Below the pieces are notes generated by a model. That model worked only from the letters and a program-made list of their open reading frames with translations, did not search any database and was not told the origin of the DNA. A stretch of 64,000 nucleotides of DNA from Euryarchaeota archaeon UBA19 (GTDB lineage: Archaea; Thermoplasmatota; Poseidoniia; Poseidoniales; Thalassarchaeaceae): the NCBI GenBank assembly GCA_002502175.1, contig DAPQ01000075.1:11937-75936 (forward strand), in the 5' to 3' direction. Of the stretch, positions 25,101 through 34,400 are shown one piece after another (within the stretch, counting starts at the first letter, position 1; every line of letters starts with the position of its first letter). Made by a program: the position numbers and the translations under genes.

Positions 25101-27867
25101 TTGCATCGGATGGGTCTCTAGGGTCTAATGTCCATAGGTTGCCACCTGTATACACGTCGCCAATCCAGCGGCGGTGTTCGATTTCCCAGCCATCCGGCAT
25201 TCCATCTCCGTCGCTGTCTAAACTGGTTGGATCGGTAGGCCCGTCAGTGCCTCCTCCTGCACCAGAATTCAACCAACCGGATAGGTGTACATCTAAGGCG
25301 TCCTCTCCAACTTCATCATCACAAATATACTCATCATTTAGGTAATGGCAAGAGAAGTCTGTAGAATCTGCAAACCATCCCCAATATTCCTGTCCATCAG
25401 TCAGACCATCGCCATCGGTGTCGATATTTCTCGGATCTGTTCCATTGAACCCTCCTTCACTTGTATTGACAAATCTATACTCGTCAAGGTTAGACCATTC
25501 TCGGTTAAAACTAACCCCATCAATGTCGAAGAATACTCCATCGGCATCTGCATCCCTAAATCGGTCGTAGGGGTCTGTAGGATCTAGTCCGTAAACAAAC
25601 TCCCAGCCATCCGGCATTCCATCTAAATCAGAATCCATAGATTGCGGATTTATTGGCATGATGTTCATGTATTCGCCCGGAGAAACTCCAGCGAACAAAT
25701 ACTGCTTTCCATCATGAATGAAAGTTGTAAGGGAAGTCACAAGACCTGGCATCCTCGTTTGGTTTTCATCAATACCCAGAACTCCCTGTGAACCTCCTTC
25801 GAGGGCCCATGTTCCATCCCTTGAGCCCAACAATATCTGTCCATCAATTGTATGGATTGAGTGGATGTCGTTAGCTCCTTCTTCCCAACGATCAATGTTG
25901 AACATCCTGTCTGTGTTGAATGCCTGTTTAGGAAGTCCAACAAACAAATCTAGGTCAATAAGGTGAAGTCCTCCAGGGGTACCCAACCAAACCCCAGTCA
26001 CTTCCTCTAATGACCCGTCAGTGGCTACTGGACCGGCTAACTCCATGACATTGACTACAGCCGACTTTGATTGATTCAGCAAGTCAGCGAATTGCACGTA
26101 TTCTTCTGCATCCTCTGTGGTGTATATCCAGAATGGTTCCCCTATGGAAGACGTACCATCTGTCGTATCCCATCGAATCATTCCACTATCGGTTCCGACA
26201 ATCAACATTGGACCTCTGCCGGGCATTGGAACGTGAATGACTTCGGTGAGTGATGCACCAACTGGGTCCAACATTTCGGTTAGTTCTTGTATCGCAATCG
26301 CTTCACTAAAGTCAGGGTCACCAGATCCCGAAGATGGCTCAGAGATTGTAATTCTCCAAGCATTTGAACCGTATCCGAGTAAAATTAAATCCAAATCTCC
26401 GCTACCTGTTTCTAAGTGTTCTATCACTTGAATAGACCCTAAGTTTGAATCAGACAATGTATCCATCTGTGGTAATCCATTTTCAAGGATTAGAGAATGT
26501 ATCCCATGATTAGTCCCCAAAATAAGGTAATCTTCGGAAGATGGATTCCAACGAATCATAGTGAATAATTCCATGCCACTCGGCAAATCAAAAGTCGAAG
26601 AAATGCCCTCAAAAGGATCTATCGCTGTTATTCCATATGCTGAACCTACGAGTAGACGATCTCGAGGATTATCCGGTAGAACGGTATGTACCCTTCCATC
26701 AACCAACATTGGATTTGTTCCTTGGTCGAATAGCATTACTTCATCCAATTGGTGAGTCAACATGGTCCCCCTTAATCCAGGACGAACCCAGTGGCCACTG
26801 TCCATGTGAATCAAATATTCTTCATAATTGCTGAACGCCTCACCCCAACGAGCTGTCGCAATTGATGAATCAGGAATAATAAATCCGTCTCTATCGATAT
26901 CCCAACCGTCTGAATCAGAATCTAGGGTCGCATCACTTGCATTTCTTGGGTCAAGTCCGTAGTATGCCTCCCAACCATCAGGAATACCGTCTCCGGGCAC
27001 TGCTAAACTGGTTGGAACTATTTCACTCCAAGTATAATGATCAGAGTCCATACGACGAGGGTCACTTCCCAACCATCCATCGTCACCTGTAGGTCTCTGA
27101 ATCTCATCTTGACAGGCATCAGGGTGCAGGTTAGGCATTATTCCAGAACACCACAGACCGTCCCTTTCTGTTAGCCAATCTGAAGGTGTACCGAACCAAT
27201 ATTCTTCAGAATTAGTGTATCTTTCATCTAGATCAATTTCCCCGTCTCGATTTACGTCAAATCCATCCCCACAACCCCATTCACTGGCCTGTTCAATACA
27301 GAGGTCTGCATCTTCAATTGCGTCTGAATCATCTAAGGGGTCAAAGTATAGACAAGTCCATTCACTAGTTGCAGGATTTTGGTAACCAGCACCTCCTTCG
27401 GTACACATGTAAATTTCATACCCATCTGGAAGACCATCTCCGTCTGTATCAGATTCACGTGGATCTAAATACTCTCTAAATCCAGATTCTGTTTCATCTG
27501 GAGATTTGCCGGTTAGTGAAAGACGCTCCGTAAAGCAGGTTTCCAAAGTCCACGGCCAACAATATTCCATCAATGCGCTAGCGCCATCTCTATCAAAATC
27601 GGTGATATTATCCGAACCATTCATTGGGTCTAGACCTTCAACCACTACAACTCCAAAGGGTGTATCGATATGTCTAGATTCACTAAAAATCACCTCATGG
27701 ATATCAGGGATTAAGTCTTCGTCTTGGTCAACGGCCATAGGCCCTGAACCTGGCACATCTGGTGGGTCGACCGATGACACTGGTGCCTGTGGTCTAGTTT
27801 GAGAAACGAACACAAGGCTACTCAAAATCAACAATGTAACGAGAAACGCGGTTTGCTTCCGTCGCAT
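22135..27867 (-). CDS. Giant secreted calcium-repeat (TSP3-like) protein
   Basis: About 1910 residues with a clear signal peptide (MRRKQTAFLVTLLILSSLVFVSQ). The frame opens at ATG 27888, but ATG 27867 has an AGAGGTC Shine-Dalgarno 5 nt upstream, so it is preferred. About a dozen thrombospondin-type-3/EF-hand-like units of the form DxDxDG(L/M/I)PDGWE recur about every 100-150 residues, each followed by a W-x-L-NPL or GLDP segment; these bind calcium in known proteins. Residues about 380-740 look like a beta-propeller (repeated VGSAYGITAIDP, LGTNHGIHSL, GTDSGMIRWD). No C-terminal membrane helix, so it is secreted or held non-covalently. Likely adhesin or surface-layer component. Confidence 0.85.
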   Translation of the reverse strand: MRRKQTAFLVTLLILSSLVFVSQTRPQAPVSSVDPPDVPGSGPMAVDQDEDLIPDIHEVIFSESRHIDTPFGVVVVEGLDPMNGSDNITDFDRDGASALMEYCWPWTLETCFTERLSLTGKSPDETESGFREYLDPRESDTDGDGLPDGYEIYMCTEGGAGYQNPATSEWTCLYFDPLDDSDAIEDADLCIEQASEWGCGDGFDVNRDGEIDLDERYTNSEEYWFGTPSDWLTERDGLWCSGIMPNLHPDACQDEIQRPTGDDGWLGSDPRRMDSDHYTWSEIVPTSLAVPGDGIPDGWEAYYGLDPRNASDATLDSDSDGWDIDRDGFIIPDSSIATARWGEAFSNYEEYLIHMDSGHWVRPGLRGTMLTHQLDEVMLFDQGTNPMLVDGRVHTVLPDNPRDRLLVGSAYGITAIDPFEGISSTFDLPSGMELFTMIRWNPSSEDYLILGTNHGIHSLILENGLPQMDTLSDSNLGSIQVIEHLETGSGDLDLILLGYGSNAWRITISEPSSGSGDPDFSEAIAIQELTEMLDPVGASLTEVIHVPMPGRGPMLIVGTDSGMIRWDTTDGTSSIGEPFWIYTTEDAEEYVQFADLLNQSKSAVVNVMELAGPVATDGSLEEVTGVWLGTPGGLHLIDLDLFVGLPKQAFNTDRMFNIDRWEEGANDIHSIHTIDGQILLGSRDGTWALEGGSQGVLGIDENQTRMPGLVTSLTTFIHDGKQYLFAGVSPGEYMNIMPINPQSMDSDLDGMPDGWEFVYGLDPTDPYDRFRDADADGVFFDIDGVSFNREWSNLDEYRFVNTSEGGFNGTDPRNIDTDGDGLTDGQEYWGWFADSTDFSCHYLNDEYICDDEVGEDALDVHLSGWLNSGAGGGTDGPTDPTSLDSDGDGMPDGWEIEHRRWIGDVYTGGNLWTLDPRDPSDATMDADGDGLDNVCEYKWGLYVESVALEGLPTHGENASAALTWTKTDPNNPDSDGDSLPDGWEARYQCSWGRNNRGINPLNGSDALNNPDGDGFDVNHDGVLDLNESLVNWLEYHLKDQIIYSDSTDSGLAFPENFTTLLTHESWLGFAGDSFGDQTSTAYRSLVNGTTSEDVGAANPLDSDSDRDGIPDGWEFYHARWSLFDESWTLNPVNEGDQVGDPDGDGMNNWEEYNVIDGNLSEIDDLTTVPQFYLLHVGGELLATPWLSAESTLSFGTFLSEEDIQLRGYTADPNEPDTDGDGLLDGIELMFTRWNATDETWTLNPLIAGDGNYDSDRDGITDLVELNLTNKNPQNGGLSPPDAPRLWEEAESLDPDEAVNRVYRILFNKEGRAEIALEQFDDWQNGEPAKPLLLALLGITDPNSDDTDRDGMSDGYEYWFTEWDLEDNIWTMNPLTDTDINVDSDDDSFDCNGDGYISDSESFDNLAEYDARVYGKRSAIDTIPNGTGLVSYGQDTITAYMQERGMSEQAAADQLWILFSTKDIESSDRAGLINAIDPDNFNFSLAGVSDPTNSDSDSDGLPDGWEFCYSIYGEWLPVNDYRWSLNPLNPLDIDYDPDADGWYDRTIFDIPAEQGVWENREFTPARANQQIIPSNSELYFTNLMEYNNGTHPLELDSDDDSMVMEPVFSGGIVVDYVQNLNLSDGREVFKYGTNPLDNDTDGDMMPDFYEYYRGWNETNDNWSSYLEISVVWHQVTPNVLKPVKVNGGTIARPDLEYTWFTHDATDPNDAGQDADNDGGWDCTGGNCVYVPYNNFQEYYGVVNATLSSPTLVRQANLYDCSGNIVQEWWQLRESLLGTCGGAAALQSNYMRMYKINNDDLLYAHIVNDNDVDYQYLDESDDEVHVNGAWTDNYQRFAGDRYHYPNTGLGEFVWGWWIIDIDGDQIADGTDPTNWDTDGDWANDFFEIEDDMLDGVRGNSGSPIRYDDRTTN

Positions 27868-27872
27868 GGTAT

Positions 27873-27879
27873 GACCTCT
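27873..27879 (-). promoter_or_regulatory. Shine-Dalgarno (AGAGGTC) before ATG 27867
   Basis: Minus-strand AGAGGTC with a 5-nt spacer to the internal ATG. It decides the start of the giant calcium-repeat protein in favour of the second methionine. Confidence 0.6.
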
Positions 27880-27958
27880 GGTGGACATACGTAAGCGCTC
27901 TTGTTTGACTTATGACGGTGATGGAGCGTCGTTCGGACATACTCCCCATATACTTGTC

Positions 27959-27975
27959 CGACGGCTACGCCGTCG
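27959..27975. other. GC hairpin with TAC loop (family member 6)
   Basis: Perfect 7-bp inverted repeat CGACGGC/GCCGTCG with a TAC loop in the 199-nt spacer between the divergent calcium-repeat and MBL-fold genes. It is 91 nt upstream of the latter's ATG. Apart from this and presumed promoters, nothing else is recognised in the spacer. Confidence 0.8.
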
Positions 27976-28066
27976 CGTACGTGAGAGGGCTAGAGAATTA
28001 GTGAATTTGATTTCAGTTCTGGGGTTGCATTGAAGACCTTACAGCCTCGCCCCATCTACTGATTGA

Positions 28067-28876
28067 ATGACCTTAGACATAACTCACCTTGGAAGTGGTA
28101 GCCGTGGTAATGCCACACTACTTTCTACTGGTGACACAAGGGTGATTGTTGATTGTGGATTTTCATTAAAAAAAATGGAAGAACGATTGAATTTAGCAGG
28201 AGTAAAAGCGAGTTCCATCGATGCAATAATTGTAAGTCACCATCACTCTGATCATTCCAATTCAGCTGCTAGGGCCTCAAAAAAGTGGGGTGCACGGTTG
28301 TACGCTAATTTGGAGACAACCATGAGGTTGGGGCTAGAGCCTATTTCTCAGGTTAGAACTTTTGAGGGGCTAGAAAGATTGCATATCTCTGACGATTTGA
28401 GTTTGCTTCCTGTTCCCGTGCCACACGATGATGCAGATAATGTCGCAGTAATTGCCAGTAACGGCGACGGAAGACGAGCGGCTATTGTCACTGATTTAGG
28501 CGAGCCAACTATTGAATTAATGAAGCATTTATCTGGATGTGAACACATCTCTATTGAGGCAAATTATGATTTGAATAGACTGATTTCTGGCCCATATCCA
28601 CCGTCCCTAAAAAAACGTATTTCGGGAAGAGGAGGTCACCTTTCAAATCAACAAACTGCTGATATTTTAGCAGAGATTTTACATCCGAAATTGACTAGCA
28701 TAGTACTTTGCCATTTGTCTGAGAAAAATAACGCACCTCATTTAGCAGAATCTGAGGTATTACACCAAATTGGTGAAAAATTCAACGGGGTTCTTTCTAT
28801 CTCTAAACAAGAAGGGCCAGAGTTTTCCAATAGGCTTGGACAGGGTGAGTTAACAAAAATCAACCCTATTCTTTGA
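28067..28876 (+). CDS. MBL-fold metallohydrolase, YycJ-like
   Basis: 269 residues. Opens with LGSGSRGNATLL, as in the YycJ/WalJ subgroup of metallo-beta-lactamase-fold proteins. The metal motif is SHHHSDH (HxHxDH), followed by a His-Asp pair in VPHDDAD, the TDLGEP segment, and the subgroup-specific GRGGHLSN. The last metal ligand is probably in VLCHLSEKNN. Bacterial YycJ is implicated in nucleic-acid processing as a putative exonuclease; the archaeal role is unknown. Its stop is 8 nt from the convergent STAND gene. Confidence 0.85.
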   Translation: MTLDITHLGSGSRGNATLLSTGDTRVIVDCGFSLKKMEERLNLAGVKASSIDAIIVSHHHSDHSNSAARASKKWGARLYANLETTMRLGLEPISQVRTFEGLERLHISDDLSLLPVPVPHDDADNVAVIASNGDGRRAAIVTDLGEPTIELMKHLSGCEHISIEANYDLNRLISGPYPPSLKKRISGRGGHLSNQQTADILAEILHPKLTSIVLCHLSEKNNAPHLAESEVLHQIGEKFNGVLSISKQEGPEFSNRLGQGELTKINPIL

Positions 28877-28884
28877 ACTTCAAT

Positions 28885-31413
28885 TCAATGACCCATGATT
28901 GCTCGATGTACTGCAGTTTGAACATCCCTCATTCGATCAACGGCACCTAACTCACGGAATACTGTAAGGGAGCGTTGTAGGTAATTCATTCTAGCAGAAC
29001 GATCGCTCTCAACCTCACCTAACCTTGCAAGTAATTCACCTTGTAATAATCTGAAATCATTGGCTTCAGCGACCGCAAGACCATCCAAGTAACGTTCTGC
29101 GGCCTCCGATTTCCTGCCAGCATCGCTTAGGACTTGGCCTAGCAACATTTCAACCTCTACAGCACTGTGAGGATCTGTTGCCTCAGATAATATTTCCAAC
29201 GCTGCCGAATAGTGAAGTAAAGCCAAATCGTTATCTTTCATCCTAGCATAATATCTGCCTAAAACTGCCCTACTGCGAGCATGTAGGGCATCTAATCCAT
29301 TGTCCTTTGTACCGTCGTGAGCCGCCATCGCATGATCTCTAGCACGATCTAACTCACCCATCTCTAGGAAGGCTGATGCTAGCCTCACTCTGGCATCCAT
29401 CAAACTCGGATCGGTTTCTGCGTCTAGCAACTCCTCGACGTTCCCATATACTTCCAGAGCGTGTCTAGTGTCTCTACGTCGGCGGAAAATATATCCCATG
29501 TTGATGTAGGATCTCGATGCGCCAACAGCATCTCTTTTTGCTATCTGAATTTCTAATGCTTGACGGTGCAATTCTAAGGCGTCATCCATAGCACCTCGCT
29601 TTATAGCGATGTCAGCACGAGCTGAAAGTAACCGGGCAAGTATCTCCGCCTCCTTGTGTTTCTTGGCGGTTGGAATAGCCGCGGCGTATTCTTCTTCTGC
29701 CTCATCCCATCGGCCTTGGATGGAGAGAATATCTCCTCTAAGTTCTCTAATCAAGCCCCATTGAATGGCGCTAAATCCATCCGATTCTAAGCCTCGGAGA
29801 ATACCTAGGAGTTCGATATGACCAGACTTAACCAATTCTCTTCCATCTCGTTGCAATACCTCGGCAAGTGTATCCATATTTCCGGATGCATTTAGATGAT
29901 GGATGAATTCTATCTTCTCAACAGCAGTTTCGGTTCTTGTTCTGTACCATTCTACTGCATTATTGTGTAACTCAGCTTTCAATGATTCATCCATTGACCG
30001 AACAAGGAATTCTCTTACTAAATCGTGAACATCATAGTTGTCAGAATCAATCCTTCTGGCTAATCCTTTCTCTACTAGATCGTCTAGTAAATCCAAGTCA
30101 GCATCTAATGTACTCAGTGAGGCCAATGGCATTGGCTCACGGAATACTGCAATGGCCCCCAGAAGGCGCTTTTGGGGCCCTGATAATTTACTGAAAATTT
30201 CCTTCTCGACAAAGGCCTCTAAGGTTGAGTGGAAGGTTTCCCCAACACTACCTCGATTTATCAATTCAAGGACCAATGGATGTCCTCTTGAAAGAGTATA
30301 GATGTGAAGGAATTGTTGTAAATCAATATCTGGCATCGCAGTTAGAATTTGCCTGCTAGAATCTTGGTCTAGGCCCTCTAATGGTAGGAAATGCGCCACT
30401 GTATTACCACTAGAATCATTTTCTGGAACCACCATTCTAAATGATCTAGAGAACATAACTAGTCCTAATTCATCCGCCTCAGGTATGCGAAGGGTTAGCC
30501 CTCTAAGAATTGCTACAAAGTTCTCATCGGCTACCTTGTGCAAGTCATCTACGACAATTAGGGCAGGGGAATTTTTCAGTCCCTCGATAATTATGTTTAC
30601 TGCCATTGTTACCTGTGGCACTGGGGTTGAGGAAACGTAATCGCTCAAGTCGTTGTTTCCAATCATTGCAAGCCATTCCGAACAAGCCTCTAGAAACGCT
30701 CTCGAACCTTCCCAGTCTTGACACCGGTGATAGAGTAGATTTCTTCGATGGGTAAAACGCTCGAGTAATTTTGCCGATAAGGCGGTTTTGCCTATTCCTG
30801 CAATTCCTGGCACTAATAGTGTTGTAGATTCAGATTCTAAGATTTGGGCCATTTTGGTAATTTCATCATCACGTCCAAAGAATCGGCGTAATCTAGGTAA
30901 ATCATTCAGGGAATTTACTAATTGCTTCTCGATATGTTTAGAAAGATCTCTTTCAATTAAGTCGGGAGATAATGTTGACAAGTCTAGGGTACCGGAATCA
31001 TCTAGATATCTCAGAATATCTACGTGTCTCAGTGGGAGTTCGGTTTTCTCTAGGGCTGTTTGTAGATCTAGATTTTCAGCTCGTCCGTCCGAGTGAATTA
31101 ATCGAACAGGTTGTTCACATACCTTATCCCAGATACTGTCTGCAAGACTAACTCCTTCTGTAGTTAGGAAGTAGGCTTTCCTTTTTCTCGAAACACCCGT
31201 GACGTGAGCTTGTCGCTCAATTAGATGACCTGATTCTTTCATCCCAGAAATCGCACGAGGTACATTTGACCTTGCTATTGATACAGCATTTGCAATACCC
31301 ATTTGAGAAATCGCAAAAGGCACCTCTACCTTGTCCGCGTAGTCAACATAATCACGGAGATGAAGTAAAATGCGTTCCTGAACGCCAGGACGTGTAGTAG
31401 CCATGGACGCCAT
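28885..31413 (-). CDS. STAND regulator: winged helix - NB-ARC-like ATPase - TPR
   Basis: 842 residues. Residues about 10-95 form a MarR/ArsR-like winged helix (ISQMGIANAVSIARSNVPRAISGMKESGHL). An AAA/NB-ARC-type ATPase module follows, introduced by FFGRDDEI, with Walker A GIAGIGKT (about 203-210), Walker B ALIVVDDLH (about 284-291) and a sensor-type FSRSFR. From about 560 to the end there are tandem TPR-like repeats (EAEEEYAAAIPTA, DALELHRQALEI, DLALLHYSAALEIL). This is the layout of MalT/AfsR-type STAND signalling ATPases that oligomerise upon ligand sensing. The ligand is unknown; transcription control is more likely than defence. A second ATG at 31404 is possible. Confidence 0.88.
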   Translation of the reverse strand: MASMATTRPGVQERILLHLRDYVDYADKVEVPFAISQMGIANAVSIARSNVPRAISGMKESGHLIERQAHVTGVSRKRKAYFLTTEGVSLADSIWDKVCEQPVRLIHSDGRAENLDLQTALEKTELPLRHVDILRYLDDSGTLDLSTLSPDLIERDLSKHIEKQLVNSLNDLPRLRRFFGRDDEITKMAQILESESTTLLVPGIAGIGKTALSAKLLERFTHRRNLLYHRCQDWEGSRAFLEACSEWLAMIGNNDLSDYVSSTPVPQVTMAVNIIIEGLKNSPALIVVDDLHKVADENFVAILRGLTLRIPEADELGLVMFSRSFRMVVPENDSSGNTVAHFLPLEGLDQDSSRQILTAMPDIDLQQFLHIYTLSRGHPLVLELINRGSVGETFHSTLEAFVEKEIFSKLSGPQKRLLGAIAVFREPMPLASLSTLDADLDLLDDLVEKGLARRIDSDNYDVHDLVREFLVRSMDESLKAELHNNAVEWYRTRTETAVEKIEFIHHLNASGNMDTLAEVLQRDGRELVKSGHIELLGILRGLESDGFSAIQWGLIRELRGDILSIQGRWDEAEEEYAAAIPTAKKHKEAEILARLLSARADIAIKRGAMDDALELHRQALEIQIAKRDAVGASRSYINMGYIFRRRRDTRHALEVYGNVEELLDAETDPSLMDARVRLASAFLEMGELDRARDHAMAAHDGTKDNGLDALHARSRAVLGRYYARMKDNDLALLHYSAALEILSEATDPHSAVEVEMLLGQVLSDAGRKSEAAERYLDGLAVAEANDFRLLQGELLARLGEVESDRSARMNYLQRSLTVFRELGAVDRMRDVQTAVHRAIMGH

Positions 31414-31471
31414 TATCGCACCTGCGATTTCTATTATTCAAGAAATTAACCGTATGGTGGGCTTTATTGCT

Positions 31472-34400
31472 TCACTCACCAATATGGTCGGGATCAGGTA
31501 CCCATTCTTCCTTTTCAGGGTCCCAAAGCCAACCTGGATGGTCATCGCTTCTAAGTCCCTTTGAATCGTCTGTTTCTACCTCATCGTATTCTTCGTCATC
31601 TTCTTCTAAGGCAATTACACCGCTGAAGAAAAGTGTACCAGCCAACAATGCAATGACTACGAAAACTATGGCAATAATCATCACAAAACTAATTCCTCCC
31701 CCACTAGATGGTGGTGAGATCTCTTCCCCTTGGATTGATTCTGAACCGCTTATGGAAAATACTGGGATTACTGGTTTACTTAGCATGGCTCCAGAGATGC
31801 CTAATTCCCATGTGGAATCCTCGAGTACTACGGTAGAATTTACTTGAATTCCACCCAATGTGACTCTAACTGTCTTTCCAGGCAAGCCAGAACCACTGAA
31901 TATGATTAATTCATCATCGCTTGCTGTGGTTTGGTCAGGCGGGCCTACATAGAATTCGATTGGGACCACATTGAAAGACACAGGGGTGGAAATTTCCTTT
32001 GAACCAAATGGATCAGTCGCTACGAATATTACATTACTCAGCGACCAAGTATCCATGTCTTCATTGTAGAATCCCATTGACTTAGGGTCGTAGAAGGCGA
32101 CACCGTCAATACCTATGTTGATGACCAGTCCGAATTCATCATCTGAACTTCTAGCAGGGTCATCATAAACAGAAAGAATCAATGAATTAACTCCATCTAC
32201 ATCATCAAAGAACTCTAACAAATCAATTTCTACTGTTGTGCAAGGGTTTTGTGATGTAGTATCAAATTCGCAATATAGAGTAATCTCTGTCTGCCAGTTT
32301 GTGGAATCAAAGGTTGGTCTATTATTATCGGCGTCTGGTGGATTATCTGCAATTACCTGTGTTTCCATCCAATCGCTGAACTCGTATCCATCATAGGATC
32401 TTGCTTTGATTAGATATTGCATGTTGTGAGTCAATATTCTTGAATCCCATTCTAACTCCCAATAACCATTAGATTCTATCTCGGTGACTGCACCTGTGAA
32501 GACATTCAGATATCCATTTGATACATCAAAGACTTCAACATCAACACGAGTAACATCTCCATCATTATCTCTTGCGACTCCACTAATAATTGATTTTTCA
32601 TCAACGGCATATATCTGTCCGCTCTGAGGAGATGTTAGGCTCACAAATGGGCGGGAATTTTGATTGTCAATTTGCAAATCGATAACTACTGCTTCACACT
32701 CATCGATATCTCCCTTGCAGAAATTGGAATCTGATGCCCATATGGTGAATGTGTAGGTTGCTAAATCACGAGGTAGTCCACTGAAATCCCAAGTCCATGA
32801 CCAATCTGTACCGCCTTCCGTGGAAGTAACTACATTGTAGTTCGGCCCCTCGATTTGGAAATATATCTGGTCTATATCTGTCCCACAATCGATAGGGCAG
32901 CCGTATGGGTCATGTGCGGTTCCTTCGAAAGTCACAGTCCCATCTGTGTGGGTCGATTGTGTACTCGGAGAAGTAACCGAGACAGTTGGGGCCTCAGTAT
33001 TGACCTTAATTGTCCTAGTTAGAATCGGAGAATACTCTAAACCATCAAAGGCTCTGAATTCGAAAGTATAGTCGCCTTCTTGCCTGCCTGACATGTCATA
33101 TTCGTAATACCAACTACTGAATGGATGGTTGTTACGGGAGACGTAACCTGGTTCTGCTCCAGAAGAATCGGTTGCATATCCAGCAGCAGCCCAGTCGCTT
33201 GTGAATGGGTCTTTGATCTCCACAGCATGAACAAAACCTTTCTGATCCCATTGGGCTAACTCATCAGTTTCGTAAATTCCTGCCCATGTTCCATCATGTG
33301 CAGAACCGGTCAAATTAACCACTCTTCTGAAAGATTCACCGTCATTTTGTATTACAGAGACACTGGGAGGGTCATTGTCTAGGAATAGAGTATCTTGATA
33401 GGTAGTATCTGAAAGAGTGAACTCCCCACTATCTAGGCCATAACCGAATTTGTAGGCGGTGTATCTGTAGAGAGATAGTTCTCTTGTTCCAGCTGAATAA
33501 TCACAGTCTGGGTCATCTGTATCAAGAAGTAAATCGCCATCATTGTCCTCTCCATCTGAGCAAGAATCTTCGAATTCGTCATCTGCAAAACCGTCTGGAT
33601 TATCACCTCCAGCCAAACCTCTGAAATCAAGATGGAAATTAGATGCAAGAGAGAACCATGGTGTATAGCCATCGGAGTCAGTTTCGAGGCTGTATAGGTC
33701 ATTCCCTAGTGCGTCTTCAATCAATACATTCGCATTTTCGACCCTTTGGCCGTTTACCAGAGTTTGGAATCTTACTAGTTCAGCCCTCTGTACCTGGACG
33801 GCATATTTTGTTGGTTGAGTTTCGATTTTCACCTTTGATAAATCCAAGTTTGAAAGATTAGAGAAGGTGAAAACTGTGGAATTATTGTCCATATTAATTG
33901 CCAAAGGGAAATTGTAGGGGGTGAAATCGTCACAGGTATCACAGGCCCTAACTTCGTGTGGTATGACTCCGTTTTGCCATCCATTTTGCACCCAAGCTTC
34001 TTGATCCGACCAGCTGAGGAGAACAGGATGTTCTCCCGGTGGAGGGCTTGGTATGTATTCTGATTGAACAGTAACTGAGGACTTAGATACATTGTAGGTT
34101 ACACTGACTCCATTCCATTCATTATTGCTGAAGAAAGCCAGCGTCCCATATTGTTGAGAATCTGCGAATCCGCTATCATAATGTTGCAATATTGCACCGG
34201 ATCCTTGAACATTGAAGATATTTCTGCGAACATCTAGCAAGGCTCCGGTTGCCCTAATTCCATCTGCACTTCCACCTGCATTAATTTCGTTGTCTACAAT
34301 TGTAACTCCTGATCTATGCGCCATTATAGCTGGGCAAGTGAAAGAACCACCCCACCACTTTTGCGATGAGCATTCCCCACTACCTTGAGTCGAGATTGTA

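Noticed and set aside
22135..27867. DNA tandem repeat array or CRISPR-like repeats
   Set aside because: The periodic signal is at protein level (calcium-binding units) with divergent DNA and irregular spacing; no direct repeat-spacer structure.
28885..31413. Avs/NLR-type antiviral STAND protein
   Set aside because: No nuclease, protease or membrane effector domain is visible, and no other defence genes are nearby; the N-terminal winged helix favours transcription control.
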